Below are positions 1 to 8,466 of a stretch of DNA of 64,000 bases, one piece after another. Both the position numbers and the translations under genes were made by a program. Numbering within the stretch: the stretch's first letter is position 1; each line of letters begins with the position of its first letter. The notes under the pieces were generated by a model, which saw only the letters and a program-made list of their open reading frames with translations, had not been told where the DNA came from and did not search any database. The DNA is from Mesorhizobium alhagi CCNWXJ12-2 (GTDB lineage Bacteria; Pseudomonadota; Alphaproteobacteria; Rhizobiales; Rhizobiaceae), in assembly GCF_000236565.1 (NCBI RefSeq), contig NZ_AHAM01000024.1:1-64000 (forward strand), read 5' to 3'.

Positions 1-1099
1 TGAAGGCGCCGCCGGCAAATTGCGGGCCGAACAGGTCGGCGTCGTAGAAGGTGAGGCCCAGCGAGGCGGTGTGCGCGCCGAGCGCATAGTCGGGCACGAT
101 CGCCTTTTCGACCAGGTCGGGGCGCTGAGGCTCGACGCGGGTGTCGACATGCTGGCCGAAATAGCTGTAGGGCCAGCCGTAGAAGCCGCCCTCCCTGACC
201 GAGGTCATGTAGTCGGGGACCAGATCGCTGCCGATCTCGTCGCGCTCATTGACGACGACCCAGAGTTCGCCGGTGGCGGGATGCCAGGACAGGCCGTTGG
301 GATTGCGCAGGCCAGAGGCGAAGAGGCGGGTCTGCCGGGTGGCGAGGTCGATCTCCAGCACGGCGGCGCGGTTCTCTTCCTCTTCCATGCCATTTTCGCC
401 AACATTGGAGTTGGAGCCGACGGTCGCGTAGAGCTTAGTGCCGTCGGGGCTGGCGATGATATCCTTCGTCCAGTGATGGTTTCGGCCGGCGGGTAGGTCC
501 ACGATCTTCTCGCCCGGCGCGTCGATGCTGGTGGCGCCGTCGGTATAGGGGAATGCGACGATGGCGTCAGCGTTGGCGACGTAGAGCGTGTCGTTGAGCA
601 GCGCCATGCCGAAGGGCGAGTTCAGGCCTTCGAGGAAGGGCGAGCGGGTCTCGGCGACGCCGTCGCCATCGGCGTCGCGCACAAGAGTGATGCGGTTGGC
701 GCTCGGCACCTCCGCGCCGGCACGTGTCAGGACCAGGCCCATGATCCAGCCGCGCAGGTTGAATTCCTCCTCGGGCTTGGGCGGCCTGTTGGTTTCGGCG
801 ACCAGCACGTCGCCATTGGGCAGTACGTGCAGCCAGCGCGGATGATCGAAATCGCCGGCATATTCGTTGACCGCGAAGCCAGGCGCCGGCGTCGGCGTCA
901 TGCCCTCCGGCCACGGGCTGGCCGGAGCGATGTTGATGGTGGGGATGAGTGTCTGGTTGGGCTCGGGCAGGGTCGGATTGGCGCCGTACCCCTCCTCGAC
1001 GGGCACCGTCGCCTCCTCGCGCGACATGAAGAAGACGGCGACTGCCGCCAGGATGGCGAGCACGGCGAGTATGAGGATGGCGATGAGGATTCGTTTCAC
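1..1099 (-). CDS. PQQ-dependent sugar dehydrogenase (L-sorbosone dehydrogenase family), 3' end outside the window
   Basis: The reverse strand reads open from a GTG at 1099 to the window edge, giving 366 codons of an incomplete protein. The GTG is preceded by a GGAG about 11 bases upstream and opens with a hydrophobic anchor (residues 2-20), so the protein is probably exported or membrane-tethered. Further in, stretches such as [32 protein letters not shown] and GFYGWPYSY are typical of the six-bladed beta-propeller sorbosone/glucose dehydrogenase family, which oxidises sugars or aldehydes in the periplasm with PQQ. The gene at 36931-38337 is a paralogue with the same motifs. Substrate unknown. 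Confidence 0.85.
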   Translation of the reverse strand, partial: MKRILIAILILAVLAILAAVAVFFMSREEATVPVEEGYGANPTLPEPNQTLIPTINIAPASPWPEGMTPTPAPGFAVNEYAGDFDHPRWLHVLPNGDVLVAETNRPPKPEEEFNLRGWIMGLVLTRAGAEVPSANRITLVRDADGDGVAETRSPFLEGLNSPFGMALLNDTLYVANADAIVAFPYTDGATSIDAPGEKIVDLPAGRNHHWTKDIIASPDGTKLYATVGSNSNVGENGMEEEENRAAVLEIDLATRQTRLFASGLRNPNGLSWHPATGELWVVVNERDEIGSDLVPDYMTSVREGGFYGWPYSYFGQHVDTRVEPQRPDLVEKAIVPDYALGAHTASLGLTFYDADLFGPQFAGGAF

Positions 1100-1250
1100 G
1101 GCGACCTGCTCCGATCCGATGAAGTCCTGGCGCATTGTCCCGTCGGAAGGTTCGCAACTTTTCGCTGCGCGGGCCTTCGGTCCGGATCACGCTTCTCGCC
1201 TAACCGCGAGCAGGGAACATTGTTGCAAGCGGCGAAGCGTCAACCCCCGG

Positions 1251-1955
1251 TTACACCGATTTCGTGATACCGCCGTCGATGCGGATGTTCTGGCCGGTGA
1301 TGTAGCTGGAGCGGTCGCTGGCAAGGAAAGCGATGAGCTCCGACACCTCCTCGACGCGGCCATAGCGGCCCATCGGGATGCGCTCGCGGCGCTCGCCGGC
1401 TTCCGGCAGACTGTCGATGAAACCGGGCAGGACATTGTTCATGCGGACATTGTCGGGCGCATACTTGTCCGCGAAGAGCTTCGTGAAGGACGCCAGGCCG
1501 GCGCGGAAGACGCCGGAGGTAGGGAACAGCGCTTCCGGCTCGAAGGCGGCATAGGTGGAGATGTTGACGATCGAGCCGGATTTTTGCGCCTGCATGACCG
1601 GGGTCACGAGACGGGCGACGCGAATGGCGTTGAGCAGATAGGTCTCCATGCCGAGATGCCAGTCCTCGTCGCTGATCTCCAGCACCGGCGCGCGCGGGCC
1701 ATGGGCGGCGCTGTTGACCACGGCATCGATGCGGCCCCATTTCTCGACCGTCGCGTCTACCAGGCGTTTCAAGTCGCCGTTGGAGCGGTTGGAGCCGGTG
1801 ATGCCGATCCCGCCGAGCTTTTTGGCCAGCGCCTCGCCCTTGCCCGACGAGGACAAAATGGCGACCTGAAAGCCGTCCTCTGCCAGCTTCCGCGCCGCAT
1901 CCGCGCCCATGCCGCTGCCGCCCGCCGTGATGATCGCCGTCTTCAGTTCCGTCAT
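1251..1955 (-). CDS. SDR family oxidoreductase with non-canonical active site
   Basis: A 234-residue Rossmann-fold short-chain dehydrogenase. The nucleotide-binding motif TAGGSGMG (residues 10-17), the VNSAAHG equivalent of NNAG (80-86) and the C-terminal ITGQNIRIDGG are all present. The start at 1955 has GGAGAA 8 bases upstream. Against FabG-type enzymes the catalytic Ser-Tyr-Lys set appears as Thr134, Ser147 and Arg151: the usual YxxxK is SGVFR. The fold and cofactor site look intact, so it may bind NAD(P) without classical reductase chemistry. It is divergent from the small membrane protein gene at 2173. Family assignment is firm; the reaction is unknown. Confidence 0.85.
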   Translation of the reverse strand: MTELKTAIITAGGSGMGADAARKLAEDGFQVAILSSSGKGEALAKKLGGIGITGSNRSNGDLKRLVDATVEKWGRIDAVVNSAAHGPRAPVLEISDEDWHLGMETYLLNAIRVARLVTPVMQAQKSGSIVNISTYAAFEPEALFPTSGVFRAGLASFTKLFADKYAPDNVRMNNVLPGFIDSLPEAGERRERIPMGRYGRVEEVSELIAFLASDRSSYITGQNIRIDGGITKSV

Positions 1956-2172
1956 TTTTGTTCTCCGTCGCTGTATCCGAGCGAGGGGTAGCCATGTCGG
2001 CGCGGCGAGGCAAGCAGCCAGCGGCAGGGAAATGTCTGGCAACCGGTTCGGCCTTGCGTGGACCATGGCTTGCTACCTCGTCGGCATCTTGACGCCAATC
2101 CGGCTTTGCCCGAGAGATCGCGTTTGCGCTTGCCGGCTGCAAAAGGGCGACGGCAGTTACGGAGAGATTGCC

Positions 2173-2514
2173 TTGACGTTATCCGGCTTCCTGCAGCTCG
2201 GCCTTTCGACCGCGATCTTCCTCATTGCCGCGACCGTGGCGAAATACTGGGCGCTGGCGCCGAGCATCCCCAAGCTTCTACTGACGCTGGCGCTCTATTC
2301 GCTCGGCAATCTGATCATGCTCAGGCTGGTGCGCGAATTCGGCATGGCCTCGGCCTTCAGCCTTTCGGCGGTGATCCAGCTTGTCGCGGTTAACGTGATT
2401 GCGCTTGCCTATTTCAGCGAGCGGCTGAATGCACTGCAGAGCGGCGGCATCGTGCTGGCGATCGTGGCGGTGGGGTTGATTACGCTCGGGCCGGCGCTGA
2501 CGGGCGGGCGGTAG
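2173..2514 (+). CDS. Small four-helix membrane protein, SMR/EamA-like
   Basis: 113 residues with four predicted hydrophobic helices, the size and layout of small multidrug resistance (SMR) proteins or half an EamA transporter. I start it at the TTG at 2173 because GGAGAG lies just upstream (2161-2166) and the first helix begins directly after it; the frame is open further 5' but that part is not hydrophobic and is unlike the family. Helix 1 has no glutamate matching EmrE Glu14, so proton-coupled drug efflux cannot be assumed. It is divergent from the SDR gene, and the 217-bp gap between them must hold both promoters. Confidence 0.6.
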   Translation: MTLSGFLQLGLSTAIFLIAATVAKYWALAPSIPKLLLTLALYSLGNLIMLRLVREFGMASAFSLSAVIQLVAVNVIALAYFSERLNALQSGGIVLAIVAVGLITLGPALTGGR

Positions 2515-2588
2515 CGACCTTAATAATTTTCCCTGCGGGCATCCGACGCGGTTTTCTCTGCCGAATTCAAGCTGGCGATCCGAGGCCC

Positions 2589-2715
2589 GCGCCGCCCCTC
2601 ACCTGCCTGCCGGCATCCTCTCCCCGGAAGAACGGGGAGAGGAGCGACTGCCGCAACGCTGGCGACCCCCTCTCCCCGTTGTTCACGGGGAGAGGGTAAG
2701 GGTGAGGGGCGGCGC
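2589..2715. repeat. Composite palindromic intergenic repeat (REP-like)
   Basis: Two 15-base arms, 2589-2603 and 2701-2715, are exact inverted copies. They enclose two further hairpins: CCTCTCCCC 2617-2625 with 2634-2642, and CCCTCTCCCCGT 2668-2679 with 2685-2696. The element fills the gap between the membrane protein gene and the PhoX gene, which converge on it, so it could also terminate transcription from both sides. Mobile palindromes of this CTCTCCCC type are common between rhizobial genes. Confidence 0.8.
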
Positions 2716-2733
2716 TGACGTAACCGGAGCTTT

Positions 2734-4725
2734 CTAAACCCCGATCTTGCCGCCACCCTGCTTGGTGATGGCGACGACCGACGGGCGCACCGGCATGTCG
2801 TCCTTGAAGTCGGGCCAGCGGGTCGAAAGATCCTCATAGTAGGACGGGCGGCCGAAGCCTTCCCAATCCTCGCCGCCATCGGCTGGGTGCTGCACGGCGA
2901 CAAAGGCCGTCTGGTCATCAGGCGTGAACAGCGGACCGCACATTTCAGCGCCGATGGGTACGCGGAAGAACAGTTTCGACGTGGCGCGCGCCTCGCCCTC
3001 GGTGTCGACCGCCCACAGGCCGTCAGTGCGACCGGTGGCCTTCGGACCGTTACCGTCGGTCGAGACCCACAACCGGCCGGCGGAATCCACCGCGCAATTG
3101 TCGGGCATGCCGAACCAGCCATTGGCCGTCGTCGCGGTCGAGAAGGACGCGCCGACCTCCGCGACCGAGGGATCGCCGCATTTCAGGAGAATTTCCCACT
3201 TGCCTTTGGTGGCCGCGAAGTCGCCGCCGTCCTCGGCCAGCTCGATGATGTGGCCGAACGCGCTTTCGAAGCGCGGGTTGGCGGCGTCGACCTGCTCGGC
3301 CTTGCGCTTGGTGTTGTTGGTCAGCAGGACATAGACCTTGCCGTTGGCGCCGTTGGGCTGGATATCCTCCGGGCGGTCCATCTTGGTGGCTTCCAGCAGG
3401 TCGCCGGCACGGCGGGTCTCGATCAGGATGTCGGCCTGGCTCGCAAAACCGTTCTCGGCGGTCAGCGGGCCCTGGCCATGAACCAGCGGCAGCCATTCGA
3501 ACGAGCCGTCATCGGCGAACTTGGCGACATAGAGCGTGCCTTCGTCGAGCAGGTCCATGTTGGCGGCGCGATCGTCGGGGTTGAATTTGCCCGCGGTGAC
3601 GAATTTGTAGACATAGTCGAAGCGCTCGTCGTCGCCGAGATAGAAGACGACGCGGCCGTCCGGCGCCACGATCGACTCGGCGCCCTCATGCTTGAAGCGG
3701 CCGAGCGCGGTGCGCTTCTTCGGGACGGAGTTCGGATCCTGGACGTCGACCTCGACGATCCAGCCGAAGCGGTTCGGCTCGTTTGGCTCTTTCGACACAT
3801 CGAAGCGATCGTAGAAATTCGCCCACTGATAGGTGCCGTCCGGGACGCCGACGCGTTCGTAATTGGCGGCTTCGGGATGATCGGCTGGCAGTTCGCCGGC
3901 GAAATAGCCGTGGAAATTTTCCTCCGCCAGGATGTAGGTGCCCCAGGGCGTGACGCCGCCCGCGCAATTGTTGATGGTGCCGAACACCTTCGTGCCGGTG
4001 GCGTCGGCATTGGTCTTGACGCGGTCGTGGCCGGCGACCGGGCCGGAAAGCTGCATTTCGGTGGTGGCGGTGATGCGGCGGTTAAGCTCGCCGTCCTTGA
4101 CGACCTGCCACTTGCCGCCTTCCTTCCTGATCTCGACGATGCTGCCGCCATGGGCGGCCATCTCGATGTCAACGCGTTTCTGGTCGGCGTCGCTGACCTT
4201 GATCTCGCCCTCGGAGATCGTGACGATGCCGGGAAACATCAGATGTTCGTTGGTGTATTCGTGGTTGACGACAAGCAGGCCGTGTTCGGACGAGCCGTCG
4301 AGCGGGATATAGCCGACATAGTCGTTGTTGTAGCCGAACTGTTTTGCCTGAGCCTCCGGCGTCTGATTGGCCGGATCGAACTCCGGCGCATCGGCGAAGA
4401 TCGGATCGCCCCAGCGCAGCAGGATGTCGGCGTCATACCCGGCTGCGACATGGTGCTTGTCGTCGATACCGGCTTCGACCTCGTCGAAGCTGAAGACCGA
4501 ACCCGAAGCGGCGCGGGCGTTGTCCGCGGTGATGAGGGCGATCGGGCTGACGGTGGCGGCGATAGCCGAAACGGCGAGCGAGCCTTTCAGGAAGCCGCGG
4601 CGCGAGAAGCGCGCGGCGATGACTTCGCCCATAGTCCTGTTGGCGGTCGGATTATGGCCCGGACCGTCATTGTCCTCGAGCTGGCTGGTGCGGAATTTGG
4701 TTTCGGGAGAGACGTATTCGTTCAT
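2734..4725 (-). CDS. PhoX family phosphatase / DUF839 protein, Tat-exported
   Basis: 663 residues. The N-terminal part carries a twin-arginine signal (FSRRGFLKG, about residues 39-47) followed by a hydrophobic stretch ending near NARA, so the folded, metal-loaded protein is sent to the periplasm by Tat. The body matches the DUF839/PhoX beta-propeller family, with motifs such as LLVVNHEYTNEH, NNCAGGVTPWGT, RFGWIVEVD and PDNCAVDSAGRLWVSTDG. PhoX enzymes are Ca/Fe-dependent alkaline phosphatases, but many DUF839 members have no proven activity. The start at 4725 is the only ATG ahead of the Tat motif. No phosphate (Pho) box was recognised upstream. Confidence 0.88.
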   Translation of the reverse strand: MNEYVSPETKFRTSQLEDNDGPGHNPTANRTMGEVIAARFSRRGFLKGSLAVSAIAATVSPIALITADNARAASGSVFSFDEVEAGIDDKHHVAAGYDADILLRWGDPIFADAPEFDPANQTPEAQAKQFGYNNDYVGYIPLDGSSEHGLLVVNHEYTNEHLMFPGIVTISEGEIKVSDADQKRVDIEMAAHGGSIVEIRKEGGKWQVVKDGELNRRITATTEMQLSGPVAGHDRVKTNADATGTKVFGTINNCAGGVTPWGTYILAEENFHGYFAGELPADHPEAANYERVGVPDGTYQWANFYDRFDVSKEPNEPNRFGWIVEVDVQDPNSVPKKRTALGRFKHEGAESIVAPDGRVVFYLGDDERFDYVYKFVTAGKFNPDDRAANMDLLDEGTLYVAKFADDGSFEWLPLVHGQGPLTAENGFASQADILIETRRAGDLLEATKMDRPEDIQPNGANGKVYVLLTNNTKRKAEQVDAANPRFESAFGHIIELAEDGGDFAATKGKWEILLKCGDPSVAEVGASFSTATTANGWFGMPDNCAVDSAGRLWVSTDGNGPKATGRTDGLWAVDTEGEARATSKLFFRVPIGAEMCGPLFTPDDQTAFVAVQHPADGGEDWEGFGRPSYYEDLSTRWPDFKDDMPVRPSVVAITKQGGGKIGV

Positions 4726-4893
4726 CGTACTGACCTCTGGCTGGCGGCGGCTTGAGATGAGCGATGGCTAGTGCGGCCTTATAACAAGAGCATGACAGTT
4801 TTGCGCCTGGCGGACTTGCCGGACAAGGCGTGGGGCCTATAGGTCTAGCGCGGTTGAAAGCCGCGCCCGCGCACATCCACACCGAGAGACGCC

Positions 4894-5607
4894 ATGCCGT
4901 TTTTTCCCGATCTCCTGAAGAGGATCGAGTTTTCCGTTCTGATGGCGGCGATGATCATTGCCGGCGGCGCCTATGGCTTCGTCGAACTCACGGAGATCGC
5001 GCGCGAGACAACACCGCACACATTCGACACGCGCATCCTACTCGCCTTCCGCACGCCGGGCCAGCCCGACAATCCGATCGGTCCGTTCTGGATGGAGGAG
5101 GCGGTGCGCGACATGACCAGCCTGGGAAGCGCCGCAGTGCTTATCTTTTTCACGGCGGTTGTCATCCTCTATCTGATGATCGTCCGCAAACCGGCGGCCG
5201 CCCTGTTCGTCTTCGTTTCCGTCGCCGGCGGCCAGTTGCTGAGCAGCGTGCTCAAGCTCGGCGTCGACCGCCCTCGCCCTGAACTTGTGTCGCATCTGGC
5301 CGACGTGCACACGCTGAGCTTTCCCAGCGGGCACGCCATGATGTCGGCCGTGACCTATCTGACGCTCGGCGCGCTGCTGGCACGGATAATGCCCAACACT
5401 GCACTCAGGATCTATGTGCTCGGCGTCGCCATACTGGCGACATTCCTGGTTGGCGCCAGCCGCGTCTATCTCGGCGTTCACTGGCCTTCCGATGTGCTGG
5501 CCGGCTGGTGCGCCGGAGCCGCCTGGGCAATGCTTTGCTGGCTGATCGCGCGGCTGATGCTCAGACGGGCGGGAGACATCGACAGTTCTACTCCGGCGGA
5601 GACGTGA
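4894..5607 (+). CDS. PAP2-family membrane phosphatase
   Basis: 237 residues with about six membrane helices. The three parts of the phosphatidic-acid-phosphatase type 2 signature are present in order: KxxxxxxRP at residues 121-129 (KLGVDRPRP), PSGH at 144-147, and SRxxxxxHxxxD at 189-200 (SRVYLGVHWPSD). Such enzymes dephosphorylate lipid phosphates or undecaprenyl pyrophosphate at the outer face of the inner membrane. GAGAG lies upstream of the ATG. It stands alone between the divergent PhoX gene and the XRE regulator; its substrate cannot be told from sequence. Confidence 0.9.
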   Translation: MPFFPDLLKRIEFSVLMAAMIIAGGAYGFVELTEIARETTPHTFDTRILLAFRTPGQPDNPIGPFWMEEAVRDMTSLGSAAVLIFFTAVVILYLMIVRKPAAALFVFVSVAGGQLLSSVLKLGVDRPRPELVSHLADVHTLSFPSGHAMMSAVTYLTLGALLARIMPNTALRIYVLGVAILATFLVGASRVYLGVHWPSDVLAGWCAGAAWAMLCWLIARLMLRRAGDIDSSTPAET

Positions 5608-5645
5608 CGGGGTTTTCTCCCGAGCTCCATTCTGCGACACTAAAG

Positions 5646-5686
5646 ATGATGCTTGAAACATCATAATGAATGCATGATACATTCAT
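5646..5686. promoter_or_regulatory. Two tandem dyads, candidate XRE operator
   Basis: ATGATG (5646-5651) pairs with CATCAT (5659-5664), and ATGAATG (5666-5672) pairs with CATTCAT (5680-5686). Both dyads have 7-base spacers and their centres are 21 bp apart, two helical turns, so bound dimers would sit on one face of the DNA. They lie 29 bp before the XRE start, as expected for autoregulation. Confidence 0.55.
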
Positions 5687-5714
5687 CTCGCAAACTCAGA
5701 CAGGAGCACTGTCC

Positions 5715-5987
5715 GTGATCACCGCAGCGCAGATGCGCGCCGCGCGGGCGCTGGCCGGCATAGACCAGAAGACGCTCGCCGAACGCGCCGGCGTTTCGCT
5801 TCCCACCATCCAGCGGATGGAAGCGAGCGACGGCGTCGTCAGGGGCGTCGTTGACACTTTGGTCAAGGTCATCCACGCGCTGGAGATGTCAGGTGTGGAG
5901 CTGATCGCGGACAACCAGGCAAGCGCCGAGGGCGGCAGGGGCGTTCGCCTGCGCCAGCCCGCGGGGCCGAATGGGCAGCCTGGCTGA
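5715..5987 (+). CDS. XRE-family helix-turn-helix transcriptional regulator
   Basis: About 90 residues made almost entirely of one Cro/CI-type helix-turn-helix: ITAAQMRAARALAGI, then TLAERAGVSLPTIQRME as the recognition unit. I start it at the GTG at 5715, which has AGGAG 8 bases upstream; an in-frame ATG at 5670 lies inside the second dyad of the presumed operator and has no ribosome site. It sits directly upstream of, and in the same direction as, the SulP transporter at 6122, a natural target. No toxin-like partner gene is adjacent, so an antitoxin role is unlikely. Confidence 0.75.
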   Translation: MITAAQMRAARALAGIDQKTLAERAGVSLPTIQRMEASDGVVRGVVDTLVKVIHALEMSGVELIADNQASAEGGRGVRLRQPAGPNGQPG

Positions 5988-6027
5988 GTTGGCAGGACAA
6001 GAGTCGCGACGGCGACGCCGACATTTG

Positions 6028-6080
6028 GGGGTGTGCTGAAATTCGGCGATGCCGGCCAGACCGGAATCCCGACACACCCC
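6028..6080 (+). promoter_or_regulatory. Stem-loop in the sulP leader
   Basis: GGGGTGTG (6028-6035) is exactly complementary to CACACCCC (6073-6080), with a partly self-complementary interior. It lies between the XRE gene and the transporter start at 6122. It could attenuate read-through, terminate the regulator message, or be an operator. No U-run follows it. Confidence 0.35.
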
Positions 6081-6121
6081 AGCCGACGATCCCGCCGCCC
6101 TTCGCACCGCGAAAGGCAAGC

Positions 6122-7837
6122 ATGAAAGCAGATCTCAACCCGGGCCGGACGACGAGGCAGCCGACATTCCGGGAACTCTATACCCCCAAGCTGGTGACCG
6201 TGATACGCGAAGGCTATGGCCTTCCGCAATTTCAGGCCGACCTGCTCGCCGGATTGACGGTGGCGATCGTGGCGCTGCCGCTGTCGATGGCCATCGCCAT
6301 TGCCTCGGGCGTTTCTCCCGACCGCGGCCTCTATACGGCGATCATTGGCGGCTTCCTGGTTTCGGCGCTGGGCGGCAGCCGGTTCCAAATCGGCGGGCCG
6401 GCCGGGGCCTTCATCGTGCTGGTCGCCGCGACGGTGGCGCGGCACGGTGTGGAAGGGCTGATCCTGGCGACGATGATGTCGGGCGCGTTTCTCGTCGCCG
6501 CCGGCTATCTGAGGCTCGGGACCTACGTCAAATTCATCCCCTATCCGGTGACGGTCGGCTTCACCTCCGGTATCGCGGTCATCATCTTCGCCAGCCAGCT
6601 CAGCGAATTGTTCGGCCTGACGCTGCCGGGCAAGGAGCCGGGCGAACTGATTGAAAAGCTGATCGCGCTGGGCGAAGCCGCCGGCACTGTGAATCCCGCG
6701 GCAGTCGGCGTGGCCGCCCTGACGATCGGCGTAATCCTTGGGCTGAAGCGCCTGCGGCCGACCTGGCCGGGCATGCTGATCGCAGTGGCGGCCGCAGCGC
6801 TTGCGGCATACGCCTTCGGCCTGCCTGTCGAAACGATCGGCAGCCGGTTCGGCGGCATACCGCGCTCGCTGCCGCTGCCTTCGCTGCCGGCCTTCAGCCT
6901 GGAGCAGGTACAGGCGGTGTTTCCGGACGCGGTCGCTTTCACGCTGCTCGGCGCGATCGAATCGCTGCTTTCGGCCGTCGTCGCCGACGGCATGACCGGA
7001 CGGCGTCACCGCTCGAATTGCGAACTGGTGGCGCAGGGTTTCGCCAATATGGGCTCGGCTCTGTTCGGCGGCATCTGCGTGACCGGCACTATCGCGCGGA
7101 CCGCCACGAATGTGCGGGCCGGCGCGCACGGTCCGGTTTCGGGCATGCTCCACTCCGGTTTCCTGCTGCTCTTCATGCTGATCGCCGCGCCACTGGCAAG
7201 CTACATACCGCTGGCCGCACTTGCCGGCGTTCTCGCGGTGGTGGCCTGGAATATGGTGGAGAAGACTGCGTTCGCAGCACTCATCCGCTCGTCCTGGGGC
7301 GACGCCATGGTGCTTCTGGTGACATTCGCGCTCGTGGTTTTCCGCGACCTGACGGAGGGCATAGTGGTCGGCTTTGCGCTCGGCTCGGTGCTGTTCATCG
7401 ATCGCATGTCGAAATCGATCGCGGTCGACACGGATGTGCCTATGGCGCGCGACGATGTCGCGGACGATCGCAATGGCCGCCGCACGAGCTATGAGCCGGA
7501 GAAGGCGAGCGACCCGGACACAGTGATCTACCGGATATCGGGGGCATTCTTCTTTGGCGCGGCCACGACAGTCGGCACGGTGCTCGACCGCATCGCCGAC
7601 CAGCGCAAGAGCTTCGTCCTCGACTGCTCGGGCGTGCCGTTCCTCGATTCGACAGCAGCCAATGTGCTGGAAGGCGCGGTGCGCAAGGCGAAAAGGGCGG
7701 GCGTGCGCTTCTTCATCACCGGGGCGTCGCCAGGCGTTCGGCGGATGCTGTTCGCGCAGGGCGTGAAGCCGCCGCATGTCCGCTACAAGGCGACAATCGA
7801 AAACGCGCTACAGCAGTTGCGCGACGAGCGGGTTTGA
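6122..7837 (+). CDS. SulP family inorganic anion transporter with STAS domain
   Basis: 571 residues. The N-terminal two thirds is a multi-helix SulP/SLC26 membrane domain, with the typical FQADLLAGLTVAIVALPLSMA opening near residue 40, in part the sulphate transporter signature. The C-terminal part (about 450-560) is a cytoplasmic STAS domain with the anti-sigma-antagonist-like core VLDCSGVPFLDSTAANVLEG. Members carry sulphate, bicarbonate or related anions, driven by Na+ or H+. The upstream XRE gene and a leader stem-loop suggest dedicated control. No carbonic anhydrase or sulphate-assimilation gene is adjacent, so the anion is not defined. Confidence 0.92.
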   Translation: MKADLNPGRTTRQPTFRELYTPKLVTVIREGYGLPQFQADLLAGLTVAIVALPLSMAIAIASGVSPDRGLYTAIIGGFLVSALGGSRFQIGGPAGAFIVLVAATVARHGVEGLILATMMSGAFLVAAGYLRLGTYVKFIPYPVTVGFTSGIAVIIFASQLSELFGLTLPGKEPGELIEKLIALGEAAGTVNPAAVGVAALTIGVILGLKRLRPTWPGMLIAVAAAALAAYAFGLPVETIGSRFGGIPRSLPLPSLPAFSLEQVQAVFPDAVAFTLLGAIESLLSAVVADGMTGRRHRSNCELVAQGFANMGSALFGGICVTGTIARTATNVRAGAHGPVSGMLHSGFLLLFMLIAAPLASYIPLAALAGVLAVVAWNMVEKTAFAALIRSSWGDAMVLLVTFALVVFRDLTEGIVVGFALGSVLFIDRMSKSIAVDTDVPMARDDVADDRNGRRTSYEPEKASDPDTVIYRISGAFFFGAATTVGTVLDRIADQRKSFVLDCSGVPFLDSTAANVLEGAVRKAKRAGVRFFITGASPGVRRMLFAQGVKPPHVRYKATIENALQQLRDERV

Positions 7838-7874
7838 CAAAAATATTCACAGCGCTGTCGGATTTCCGTTTCAT

Positions 7875-7895
7875 GGTTCGTCCTTGGGTCGAACC
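7875..7895. promoter_or_regulatory. Short dyad before the SRPBCC gene
   Basis: GGTTCG (7875-7880) pairs with CGAACC (7890-7895) over a 9-base spacer, 21 bases before the start of the downstream gene. It might be an operator; no regulator gene is adjacent. Confidence 0.3.
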
Positions 7896-7915
7896 ACCAA
7901 TCACGGAGAGAGACC

Positions 7916-8401
7916 ATGACCAACGCCGCCCAGACCACCGCCCCCGCCAACGACCGCGAACTCGTGCTGACCCGGCTGATCGACGCGCCGCGCGAAAAGC
8001 TTTTCAAGTGCTGGACGCAGCCGGAACTGATGAAGCAGTGGTTCGCGCCGTTGCCCTGGACGTTGTCGCACGCCGAAGTCGACCTCAGGGCCGGCGGAAG
8101 CAACAAGATCGTGATGCGTAGCCCCGAGGGCCAGGAATTCCCGAGCCTGGGCGTTTATCTGGAGGTTGTGCCAGACGAGAAGATCGTCTTCACCGACGCC
8201 TACACCGAGGCCTGGGTGCCTTCCGAGAAGCCGTTTTTCACTGGGATCATCACCTTCGAGGATGAAGACGGCAAGACACGCTACACGGCAGTGGCCCGCC
8301 ACTGGACCGTGGAGGACCGCAAGGCGCACGAGGAGATGGGTTTTCACGAAGGCTGGGGCCAGTGCGCCGACCAGTTGGCGGAACTTGCCAAGAAGATTTA
8401 G
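7916..8401 (+). CDS. SRPBCC (AHSA1-like) family protein
   Basis: 161 residues of the START/Bet v1-like SRPBCC fold in its activator-of-Hsp90-ATPase (AHSA1) form. The opening ELVLTRLIDAPREKLFKCWT and the ending GFHEGWGQCADQLAELA are diagnostic. These proteins bind small hydrophobic ligands; in rhizobia many are paired with ArsR regulators, but none is adjacent here. GGAGAG precedes the ATG. It is transcribed toward the YiiX-like gene, with a GC-rich hairpin between them. Ligand unknown. Confidence 0.85.
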   Translation: MTNAAQTTAPANDRELVLTRLIDAPREKLFKCWTQPELMKQWFAPLPWTLSHAEVDLRAGGSNKIVMRSPEGQEFPSLGVYLEVVPDEKIVFTDAYTEAWVPSEKPFFTGIITFEDEDGKTRYTAVARHWTVEDRKAHEEMGFHEGWGQCADQLAELAKKI

Positions 8402-8417
8402 CTCGTTCAAATCACGG

Positions 8418-8440
8418 CCGGCGCGGCAATGTCGCGCCGG
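8418..8440. terminator. GC-rich hairpin between convergent genes
   Basis: CCGGCGCG (8418-8425) and CGCGCCGG (8433-8440) form a perfect 8-bp stem with a 7-base loop in the gap between the SRPBCC gene and the convergent YiiX-like gene. There is no clear U-tract on either side, so efficiency is uncertain. Confidence 0.5.
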
Positions 8441-8466
8441 TCTGTCCCCAGCGCAGGCCTCAAGTC

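Noticed and set aside
2887-4755. Long open frame (about 620 codons) opposite the PhoX gene
   Set aside because: It mirrors the high-G+C codon pattern of the PhoX gene, has low-complexity Val/Gly/Arg content and no ribosome site; a shadow frame.
5715-5987. XRE gene as an antitoxin
   Set aside because: No toxin-like gene on either side; the next gene is a full-size SulP transporter in the same direction.
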